Shown in pieces: positions 57,242 to 64,000 of a DNA stretch of 64,000 bases. Source of the DNA: Ensifer adhaerens (GTDB taxonomy: Bacteria > Pseudomonadota > Alphaproteobacteria > Rhizobiales > Rhizobiaceae); contig NZ_LAZS01000005.1 in the NCBI RefSeq assembly GCF_002007205.1, positions 1,240,001 to 1,304,000 on the forward strand. The letters run 5' to 3'. The notes beneath the pieces are model-generated. The model was not told the DNA's origin, searched no databases, and was given only the letters and a program-made list of their open reading frames with translations. The position numbers and the translations under genes are program-made. The first letter of the stretch is position 1. Every line of letters starts with the position of its first letter.

Positions 57242-58687
57242 TCAGGCGTTGAGTGCGCGGCCGTAGGCGTCGAGCACGCTTTCCTTCATCGTCTCCGAGA
57301 TCGTCGGATGCGGGAAGATCGTGTGCATCAGGTCTTCTTCCGTCGTCTCGAGGTTCATCGCGACGACAAAGCCCTGGATCAGTTCGGTCACTTCTGCGCC
57401 GACCATGTGGGCGCCGAGCAGTTCGCCGGTCTTCTTGTCGAAGATCGTCTTGACCATGCCCTGGTCCTCGCCGAGCGCGATCGCCTTGCCGTTGGCAACG
57501 AAGGGGAAACGGCCGACGCGGATGTCGCGGCCGAGTTCCTTGGCCTTGGCTTCGGTGAGGCCAACGGAAGCAACCTGCGGATGGCAATAGGTGCAGCCCG
57601 GGATCTTCAGCTTGTCCATCGGGTGGACGTTTGGCAGGCCTGCGATCTTTTCGACGCAGATGACGGCCTCATGCTCGGCCTTGTGGGCGAGCATCGGCGG
57701 GCCGGCAACGTCGCCGATCGCGTAGACGCCGGGAACATTGGTCTTGCCGTAGCCGTCGATGACGATGCAGCCGCGGTCGGTCTTGACCCCGAGCGTTTCG
57801 AGGCCGAGGTTCTCGATGTTGCCCTGGACGCCGACGGCCGAGATCATGCGGTCGGCGGTGATCTTCTCGACCTTGCCGTCCTTCATCTCGACGTGGGCGG
57901 TGATCGAATTGGCAGCCTTCTCGACCTTCGTCACCTTGGCCTGGAGATGGATCTTCATGCCCTGCTTTTCGAACTGCTTCTTGGCGATAGCAGAGATTTC
58001 AGCGTCTTCCACAGGCATCACGTTCGGCATCACTTCGACGACCGTCACGTCCACACCCATGGTGCGGTAGAACGAGGCGAACTCGATGCCGATCGCGCCC
58101 GAGCCCATGACCAGCAGCGACTTCGGCATCTCCTCGGGCTTCATCGCCTCGAAGTAGGTCCAGATCAGCTTGCCATCGGGCTCGATGCCCGGCAGCGCGC
58201 GTGGGCGGGCGCCGGTCGCGATGATGATGTGCTTGGCGGTGTAGGTGCCCTCGCCCTTGGTGTTCTTCGGCAACGGCGCCTGCGGCTGGACGACCGGCTT
58301 CGTCGCCTTGCCGACGACGATCTCGCCGGGCTTCGTCAGCTTGGCTTCGCCCCAGATCACGTCGACCTTGTTCTTCTTCATCAGGAAGCCGACGCCGCCG
58401 TTCATGCGCTCGGCAATGCCGCGCGAACGGGCAACGATCGCCTTCAGGTCCGGCGTCACCGCGCCTTCGATCTTGATGCCATAGGCGCCCGGATGCTGGG
58501 CATAGTGCAGCACTTCGGCGGAGCGCAGCAGCGCCTTGGTCGGGATGCAGCCCCAGTTGGAGCAGATGCCGGCCAGGTGCTCGCGCTCGACGACGGCGGT
58601 CTTGAGACCCAACTGTGCCGCACGAATGGCGGCGATATAGCCCCCCGGACCCGAACCGATGACGATGACGTCGTAATTCTCAGCCAT
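57242..58687 (-). CDS. lpdA: Dihydrolipoyl dehydrogenase (E3)
   Basis: FAD enzyme that reoxidises lipoyl groups of 2-oxoacid dehydrogenase complexes. 481 aa: GSGPGGYIAAIRAAQLG (FAD), redox pair Cys42 and Cys47 in GICSNWGCIPTKALL, and a second dinucleotide site VMGSGAIGIEFASFYRTMG. The C-terminal HPTISET region carries the catalytic His. It follows the GNAT gene by 18 bases and is the E3 for the PDH cluster upstream. Confidence 0.96.
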   Translation of the reverse strand: MAENYDVIVIGSGPGGYIAAIRAAQLGLKTAVVEREHLAGICSNWGCIPTKALLRSAEVLHYAQHPGAYGIKIEGAVTPDLKAIVARSRGIAERMNGGVGFLMKKNKVDVIWGEAKLTKPGEIVVGKATKPVVQPQAPLPKNTKGEGTYTAKHIIIATGARPRALPGIEPDGKLIWTYFEAMKPEEMPKSLLVMGSGAIGIEFASFYRTMGVDVTVVEVMPNVMPVEDAEISAIAKKQFEKQGMKIHLQAKVTKVEKAANSITAHVEMKDGKVEKITADRMISAVGVQGNIENLGLETLGVKTDRGCIVIDGYGKTNVPGVYAIGDVAGPPMLAHKAEHEAVICVEKIAGLPNVHPMDKLKIPGCTYCHPQVASVGLTEAKAKELGRDIRVGRFPFVANGKAIALGEDQGMVKTIFDKKTGELLGAHMVGAEVTELIQGFVVAMNLETTEEDLMHTIFPHPTISETMKESVLDAYGRALNA

Positions 58688-58705
58688 GTGTTTCCTGCCT
58701 TTGTC

Positions 58706-59287
58706 TCAAGCGACCTTGCGGGTGAACAGCACCCAGTCGTGTTTCTTGCTTTCCTCAAAGAGCGGAACCGCCTCGGCGCGCGCTGCCTCGCCGAAACCGT
58801 TTGCCCTGTATAATGCCTGCGCCCTGTCATTGTGGCTTTCAGTGATCAGGCTCACCGGCGCCGATGCGGCGCGCACGAATTCCTTTGCCAGGAGCGCTCT
58901 GCCGATCCCACGGCCGCGCTGATGGCGATAGACGCCGAGGCTCTCGACGAACCAGTGGCCGACAATCTGTTTTTGCAGCGCCAGCAGTGGTTCAAGAACC
59001 GGATGCTTCGCCGCAATATCCAGAACGTCCGGGCCGACCGCATAACCGACCGACAGCCCGGCGACTTCATCATCGACCTCGGCGACCAGGGCATCCCGCC
59101 AGTTTCCCGGGCCCTGCTCTTCGCGCAGCTTGTTGCGGCCGCGCTCGAAGGCCGTATCCGCCACCCCATGCTGGACCGCGCCGAACCAGACCCAGGAGGC
59201 AAAACCATGTGCTGCGATATCGACGAGAATGGCGAGCTCGGCCGCCTCGCATCGTTCCGCCGGACGTATGGTGACGCCGCCGGCCAT
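58706..59287 (-). CDS. GNAT family N-acetyltransferase
   Basis: A 193-aa acetyltransferase with the acetyl-CoA loop RGRGIGRALL near residue 128 and the C-terminal SHNDRAQALYRANGF motif. The acceptor is unknown. It starts 2 bases after the SGNH hydrolase gene and lies 18 bases before lpdA, so it is probably part of the PDH cluster transcript. Confidence 0.88.
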   Translation of the reverse strand: MAGGVTIRPAERCEAAELAILVDIAAHGFASWVWFGAVQHGVADTAFERGRNKLREEQGPGNWRDALVAEVDDEVAGLSVGYAVGPDVLDIAAKHPVLEPLLALQKQIVGHWFVESLGVYRHQRGRGIGRALLAKEFVRAASAPVSLITESHNDRAQALYRANGFGEAARAEAVPLFEESKKHDWVLFTRKVA

Positions 59288-59289
59288 TC

Positions 59290-59931
59290 TCAGACCCCGA
59301 GCATCATCCGCACGACCGGTTCCAGGCCCCGGCCGATCGCACGCGTGTTTTCCGCATCGAGATGCACGCCATCGAGCGGCGTCGTCTGAGCCACCGATCC
59401 GGCATCGAAGAAGCCACAATCGAGCTCATCCGCCAGATCGCGGTAGAGCGGCGCCAGCATCGCCGACTGCTCGATGCCGCCGGCAAACATTGCCGCAAAC
59501 CCGGCATCGGCGGTTTCACAGAGCGTCGGCGGCGCGACGATCAGAATTTCCGGGCCATCCTCGCTATCGACCGGCCAATCGTGGCGGCGAACGAGAGTGA
59601 CGAGACGCTGGATGCCCTTCACGGCGCCGAAAGCGGTCCCGTGGATCACCGGCTTCATGTCGTTGGAGCCGAGCAGCAGGATGATCAGGTCGAGTGGCGC
59701 GTGGCTATGCAGAACGGTCGGCAGCACCTTCGCGCCGTTGCGATCGCAATCGGCAAGGTGGTCGTCATAGGCGGTGGTGCGGCCGTTCAGTCCTTCGGCG
59801 ATCACCTGAACATCAGAACCGAGCGCCTTTTGCAGGACGCTTGGCCAGCGATCGGCCAGGGCGTGGCGACCGCCATCGGTGGCATCGTAGCCCCAGGTCA
59901 GACTGTCGCCATAGCAGAGAACTGTTTTCAT
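59290..59931 (-). CDS. SGNH/GDSL hydrolase family protein
   Basis: A 213-aa hydrolase with GDSLTWG at 8-14 (nucleophile Ser10), LLLGSNDM (block III) and the DGVHLD catalytic Asp-His near the C-terminus. Resembles carbohydrate esterase/arylesterase types. No signal peptide, so probably cytosolic. It lies between the PDH terminator and the GNAT gene. Confidence 0.9.
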   Translation of the reverse strand: MKTVLCYGDSLTWGYDATDGGRHALADRWPSVLQKALGSDVQVIAEGLNGRTTAYDDHLADCDRNGAKVLPTVLHSHAPLDLIILLLGSNDMKPVIHGTAFGAVKGIQRLVTLVRRHDWPVDSEDGPEILIVAPPTLCETADAGFAAMFAGGIEQSAMLAPLYRDLADELDCGFFDAGSVAQTTPLDGVHLDAENTRAIGRGLEPVVRMMLGV

Positions 59932-59966
59932 CGTCCGGGCCCGCCTTCGACTGCGCGAAAAGGAAC

Positions 59967-59988
59967 GGACCGGCCCGAAGGCCGGTCC
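59967..59988 (-). terminator. Terminator between pdhC and the SGNH hydrolase gene
   Basis: A perfect 9-bp stem (59967-59975 with 59980-59988) with a 4-base loop (TTCG on the minus strand) and the tail GTTCCTTTTC, 10 bases after the pdhC stop. It likely reduces transcription into the SGNH-GNAT-lpdA genes. Confidence 0.7.
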
Positions 59989-59997
59989 CTATCCAAC

Positions 59998-61335
59998 TCA
60001 GACCAGCATGCCCATCGGGTTTTCGATGTAGCGCTTGAAGGCACCGAGCAGTTCGGCGCCGAGCGCACCATCGACGCAGCGGTGGTCGGTCGAGAGCGTG
60101 ACGGTCATGACATTGGCGATGACCATCTGCTTGTTCTTGACGACGACGCGTTCCTCGCCGGCACCGACCGCGAGGATCGTTGCGTGCGGCGGGTTGACGA
60201 CGGCGGCGAAGTTCTTGACGCCCATCATGCCCATGTTGGAGACCGCCGTGGTGCCGCCCTGGTATTCCTCGGGCTTCAGCTTGCGGTCCTTGGCGCGCTG
60301 GCCGAGGTCCTTCATCTCGTTGGAGATGGCCGACAGGCTCTTCAGTTCCGCCTGGCGGATGATCGGGGTGATCAGGCCGCCCGGGATCGACACGGCAACG
60401 CCGACGTCGGCGTGCTTGTGCTTGACCATGTTGCTCTCGGTCCAGGAGACGTTCGCGTTCGGAACGTCGCGCAGCGCCAGTGCCAGGGCCTTGATGACCA
60501 TGTCGTTGACGGAGAGCTTGTAGACCGGCTTGCCGTCCTTCTCGGGGGCAGCGGTATTAAGCTGGGCACGAAGAGCCAGCAGCGCGTCGAGTTCGCAATC
60601 GACCGACACGTAGAAGTGCGGGATCGTCTGCTTGGATTCGACGAGGCGCTTGGCAATCGTCTTGCGCATGCCGTCATGCGGCACGAGCTCGTAGGAGCCG
60701 GGCTCGAACAGCTTGAGAACGGCGTCTTCCGACATGCCCTTGGCAAGCGGTGCGGCGGCAGGAGCCGCAACGCCGGCAGCAGGAGGTGCGGCGGGCTTGG
60801 CCGTGCCACCGGCAACGGCGGATTCGACGTCCTTCTTGACGACGCGGCCATGCGGACCGGTGCCTGATATTGCCGACAGGTCGATGCCGGCGTCCTTTGC
60901 GAGGCGACGGGCAAGCGGCGAGGAGAAGACGCGTGCGCCGCCCTCAGCCTTGGCCGGCTGGGCTGCAGCCGGTGCAGCGGCAGGAGCCGCAGCCGGAGCG
61001 CTCGGCGCTGCCGGTGCAGGCGCTTCGGCCTTGGCGGCCGGAGCCGGTGCGGCAGCACCATTGCCGCCCTTGGCGGCAGCGGCGACATCCTCACCATCGG
61101 CGGCGAGAACGGCGATCAGCGCATTGACCTTGACGCCTTCGGTGCCGGCGGGAACGACGAGCTTGGCAACGGTGCCTTCGTCGACGGCTTCGACTTCCAT
61201 CGTCGCCTTGTCGGTCTCGATCTCGGCAATCACGTCACCGGACTTGACCTTGTCGCCTTCCTTGACCAGCCACTTGGCCAGATTGCCTTCTTCCATCGTC
61301 GGAGAGAGGGCCGGCATTGTGATGTTGATAGGCAT
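59998..61335 (-). CDS. pdhC: Pyruvate dehydrogenase complex dihydrolipoamide acetyltransferase (E2)
   Basis: Core of the PDH complex. 445 aa: N-terminal lipoyl domain with the lipoylated lysine in [11 protein letters not shown], an Ala/Pro-rich linker, the peripheral subunit binding domain ([17 protein letters not shown]), and the acetyltransferase domain with the [11 protein letters not shown] active site. It follows pdhB by 15 bases in the minus-strand operon. Confidence 0.96.
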   Translation of the reverse strand: MPINITMPALSPTMEEGNLAKWLVKEGDKVKSGDVIAEIETDKATMEVEAVDEGTVAKLVVPAGTEGVKVNALIAVLAADGEDVAAAAKGGNGAAAPAPAAKAEAPAPAAPSAPAAAPAAAPAAAQPAKAEGGARVFSSPLARRLAKDAGIDLSAISGTGPHGRVVKKDVESAVAGGTAKPAAPPAAGVAAPAAAPLAKGMSEDAVLKLFEPGSYELVPHDGMRKTIAKRLVESKQTIPHFYVSVDCELDALLALRAQLNTAAPEKDGKPVYKLSVNDMVIKALALALRDVPNANVSWTESNMVKHKHADVGVAVSIPGGLITPIIRQAELKSLSAISNEMKDLGQRAKDRKLKPEEYQGGTTAVSNMGMMGVKNFAAVVNPPHATILAVGAGEERVVVKNKQMVIANVMTVTLSTDHRCVDGALGAELLGAFKRYIENPMGMLV

Positions 61336-61350
61336 CGGAAAGCCCTCCCC

Positions 61351-62721
61351 TTATTTGTAGCAAACGGCTTTCACCGCATCGACAACCTCTGCGACGTTCG
61401 GAAGCGCGAGCTTCTCGAGGTTCGCTGCGTAAGGCATCGGCACATCCTTGCCGGCGATCGTCAGGATCGGGGCATCAAGATAGTCGAAGGCCTGCTGCAT
61501 GACGCGAGTTGCGATCTCGGTGCCGACGGACGACTGCGGGTAGCCTTCTTCGACGGTGACGAGGCGGCCGGTCTTCTTGACCGATTCGATGACCGTCGGC
61601 AGATCCATCGGACGGATGGTGCGAAGGTCGATCAGTTCCACGTCGATGCCTTGCGCTTCGAGTTCGGCAACTGCCTTCACGGCGTAGGTCATGCCGATAC
61701 CGAAGGAGACGATGGTCGCGTCCTTGCCGACCTTGTGGATGCGGGCCTTGCCGATCGGAAGCACGAAATCGTCAAGCTTCGGCACTTCGAAGGAGTGACC
61801 GTAGAGGATTTCGTTTTCGAGGAAGATGACCGGGTTCGGGTCGCGGATCGCGGCCTTGAGCAGACCCTTGGCGTCGGCTGCCGTGTAGGGCATGACGACC
61901 TTGAGGCCGGGGATGTGGCTGTACCAGGCGGCGTAGCACTGCGAGTGCTGGGCGGCCACGCGGGCAGCAGCGCCGCTCGGGCCACGGAAGACGATCGGCG
62001 CGCCCATCTGGCCACCGGACATGTAGAGCGTCTTGGCGGCGGAGTTGATGATCTGGTCGATCGCCTGCATGGCGAAATTGAAGGTCATGAACTCGACGAT
62101 CGGGCGAAGACCGGTCATGGCAGCGCCGACGCCGACGCCGGCAAAGCCGTGCTCGGTGATCGGGGTGTCGATGACACGACGGGCGCCGAACTCCTGCAGC
62201 AGGCCTTGCGTGATCTTGTAGGCGCCCTGGTATTCGGCGACTTCTTCGCCCATGACGAAGACGTCGTCGCTGGCGCGCATTTCTTCGGCCATGGCGTCGC
62301 GAAGCGCTTCGCGAACGGTCATCGTCACCATCTCGGTGCCGGCCGGGATTGCAGGATCGGCGGCAACTTCGACCTTCGGCTGGGCAGCGACCGGTGCCGG
62401 CGCGGATGCAGCCGGCGCTTCGGCAGCGGCTGCCTTCGGAGCCTCGGCCTTAGGTGCTGCGATATCGCCGGCGCCTTCGCCATCCTGCAAGAGCACGGCG
62501 ATCGGGGTGTTGACCTTGACGCCTTCGGTGCCGGCGGCGATCAGCAGCTTGCCGATCGTGCCTTCATCGACGGCTTCGACTTCCATCGTGGCCTTGTCGG
62601 TCTCGATCTCGGCAATCACGTCGCCCGAGGACACCTTGTCGCCCTCGTTCTTCAGCCATTTCGAGAGCGTGCCTTCCTCCATCGTCGGGGAAAGGGCGGG
62701 CATAAGAATTTCTACTGGCAT
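61351..62721 (-). CDS. pdhB: Pyruvate dehydrogenase E1 beta subunit with N-terminal lipoyl domain
   Basis: 456 aa. An N-terminal lipoyl domain (about 1-80, lipoyl lysine in [11 protein letters not shown]) is followed by an Ala/Pro-rich linker and then the E1-beta domain with [19 protein letters not shown] and the late [15 protein letters not shown] segments. The extra lipoyl domain is typical of rhizobial E1-beta. GGGAGG precedes the ATG at 62721. Overlaps pdhA, so the two are coupled. Confidence 0.96.
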   Translation of the reverse strand: MPVEILMPALSPTMEEGTLSKWLKNEGDKVSSGDVIAEIETDKATMEVEAVDEGTIGKLLIAAGTEGVKVNTPIAVLLQDGEGAGDIAAPKAEAPKAAAAEAPAASAPAPVAAQPKVEVAADPAIPAGTEMVTMTVREALRDAMAEEMRASDDVFVMGEEVAEYQGAYKITQGLLQEFGARRVIDTPITEHGFAGVGVGAAMTGLRPIVEFMTFNFAMQAIDQIINSAAKTLYMSGGQMGAPIVFRGPSGAAARVAAQHSQCYAAWYSHIPGLKVVMPYTAADAKGLLKAAIRDPNPVIFLENEILYGHSFEVPKLDDFVLPIGKARIHKVGKDATIVSFGIGMTYAVKAVAELEAQGIDVELIDLRTIRPMDLPTVIESVKKTGRLVTVEEGYPQSSVGTEIATRVMQQAFDYLDAPILTIAGKDVPMPYAANLEKLALPNVAEVVDAVKAVCYK

Positions 62722-62738
62722 GTTTGTCCCTCCCCGGA

Positions 62739-63785
62739 TCAAAGCAGGATGTCGGTGTAGAGCTCGGATGCATCCGGCTCCGGATCGGCCTGGGCAAAAT
62801 CGGCGCTGTCGGCAACGATGTCGCGGACGTCCTTGTCGATCTGCTTCAGTTCGTCCTCGTTCGCCCAGCCCTTTTCGGTCAGACGTGCTTTCACCTGCTC
62901 GATCGGGTCGTGTTCCGACCGCATCTTCTGCACTTCGTCCTTCGAGCGATACTTCGCCGGGTCGGACATCGAGTGGCCGCGATAGCGATAGGTCTGCATC
63001 TCAAGGATGATCGGACCCTTGCCCGAGCGGCAGTGCTCAACGGCCTCGTCGCCGGCGGCCTTGACCGCACGTACGTCCATGCCGTCGACCTGGAAGCCCG
63101 GGATGTTGAAGGAGACGCCGCGCTGCGAGAAGTCGGTCTGTGCCGAAGCCCGCGAAACGGAGGTACCCATGGCGTAGCGGTTGTTCTCGATCACGTAGAT
63201 CACCGGCAGCTTCCAGAGCTGCGCCATGTTGAAGCTTTCGTAGACCTGGCCCTGGTTGGCCGCACCGTCACCGAAATAGGCAACGGAAACATTGTCGTTG
63301 CCGCGATAGCGGTTGGCGAAGGCAAGACCGGTGCCGAGCGACACCTGGGCGCCGACGATGCCGTGACCACCGTAGAAATGCTTTTCCTTGGAGAACATGT
63401 GCATCGAGCCGCCCTTCCCCTTGGAAAGACCGCTGCGACGACCGGTGAGTTCGGCCATGACGCCGCGGGCGCTCATGCCGCAGGCCAGCATGTGGCCATG
63501 ATCACGGTAGGCGGTGATAACCTGATCGCCCTCTTTAAGCGCCATCTGCATGCCGACGACGACAGCTTCCTGGCCGATGTAGAGGTGACAGAAGCCACCG
63601 ATGAAGCCCATGCCATAGAGCTGGCCGGCCTTCTCCTCGAAACGCCGGATCAACAGCATTTCGCGGTAGGCGCTCAGGTCTTCTTCCTTGGAGAATTCGG
63701 CGAACGTGCCGCCGTTGAAGTCTTTCTTCGCCGGCTTTGCGGCACTCTTGCGGCTGGAAACGGACGCGGATTTTCGCGGAGCCAT
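62739..63785 (-). CDS. pdhA: Pyruvate dehydrogenase E1 alpha subunit
   Basis: Thiamine diphosphate-dependent decarboxylase subunit. 348 aa with [20 protein letters not shown] (ThDP motif), the phosphorylation-loop-like [19 protein letters not shown] segment and a basic N-terminus ([12 protein letters not shown]). First gene of the operon. The 137 bases between it and the ftsB-like gene contain an AT-rich region near 63870-63920 likely to hold its promoter. Confidence 0.96.
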   Translation of the reverse strand: MAPRKSASVSSRKSAAKPAKKDFNGGTFAEFSKEEDLSAYREMLLIRRFEEKAGQLYGMGFIGGFCHLYIGQEAVVVGMQMALKEGDQVITAYRDHGHMLACGMSARGVMAELTGRRSGLSKGKGGSMHMFSKEKHFYGGHGIVGAQVSLGTGLAFANRYRGNDNVSVAYFGDGAANQGQVYESFNMAQLWKLPVIYVIENNRYAMGTSVSRASAQTDFSQRGVSFNIPGFQVDGMDVRAVKAAGDEAVEHCRSGKGPIILEMQTYRYRGHSMSDPAKYRSKDEVQKMRSEHDPIEQVKARLTEKGWANEDELKQIDKDVRDIVADSADFAQADPEPDASELYTDILL

Positions 63786-63921
63786 TCGTTCCTCCCAATG
63801 GTTAGCCTTTTGCGGTTACCATAGGGAAAGAAAGCGGACACAGCAATGCCATATTTGCATGGCTCACATTCCATGCAAATAGTTGATTTTTCTCTACAAA
63901 TTTCGATTAACTGAATTCAGG

Positions 63922-64000
63922 TTAATTCGCAGCGCGGTGAAAAATGACGATCTCGTCACTTCGCGACATGTTGAGCGCGAGGCGAGCCTTTTCATCCAGC
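63922..64000 (-). CDS. Septum formation initiator (FtsB/DivIC-like), C-terminal end
   Basis: Only the last 26 codons lie in the window: LDEKARLALNMSRSDEIVIF then a short tail and TAA. The LDEKARLALN...DEIVIF ending matches rhizobial FtsB-like cell-division proteins, which usually precede pdhA. Identification is by this C-terminus and context only. Confidence 0.6.
   Translation of the reverse strand, partial: LDEKARLALNMSRSDEIVIFHRAAN

Overview
The window is a chromosomal segment of an alphaproteobacterium, almost certainly Rhizobiaceae and most like Sinorhizobium/Ensifer. The reasons are the aapJQMP amino-acid transporter, the dusB(nifR3)-ntrB-ntrC-ntrY-ntrX-trkA-aminotransferase-hfq-hflX block, a fused ispDF, a pyruvate dehydrogenase E1-beta carrying its own lipoyl domain, and a trifunctional cysG beside DUF2849, a siroheme reductase and DUF934. 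Coding is dense and GC-rich. I saw no rRNA, tRNA, CRISPR array or insertion sequence.

Layout: 1-3945 is the translation/cell-envelope block rpsB-tsf-pyrH-frr-uppS (minus). 4129-8399 holds small housekeeping genes (DUF3108, RidA, GDPD, FemAB-like, HIT, AzlCD). 9328-12207 is clpA-clpS, followed by a phasin with a promoter/operator I could read, DUF3126, cysE, an alpha/beta hydrolase, a zinc-finger protein, a flavin monooxygenase and a cystathionine beta-lyase. 18334-22598 is aapJQMP. 22674-31188 is an unusual five-gene operon: a membrane flavocytochrome, a 1,074-aa protein with four haem c sites, an OmpA-domain protein and two exported caspase-like proteases. A divergent GntR regulator and a frameshifted CoA-transferase lie beside it. 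34023-38971 is the sulfite reduction/siroheme block, and 39204-40630 a deaminase-mazG pair. 40728-52275 is the nitrogen-control block. 52424-56784 holds ispDF, a CinA-type amidase, a Coq10/RatA protein, a stand-alone SecDF-head protein, a P-loop kinase and lipA. 57242-63785 is the pyruvate dehydrogenase cluster, and the end of an ftsB-like gene closes the window.

How it works together: most of the window is core metabolism, with nitrogen sensing (NtrBC/NtrYX) and high-affinity amino-acid uptake (Aap), sulfur assimilation, and pyruvate oxidation with lipoate synthesis. The part that stands out is 22674-31188. Four of its products are predicted to be exported and the fifth is membrane-embedded. 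At least two, the haem protein and one caspase, appear to share a C-terminal DUF4384-like domain, with a weaker resemblance in the second caspase. The coding frames overlap or nearly abut. This suggests an envelope module in which electron transfer is tied to caspase-type proteolysis. That link is inference, but the gene grouping and motifs are directly visible.
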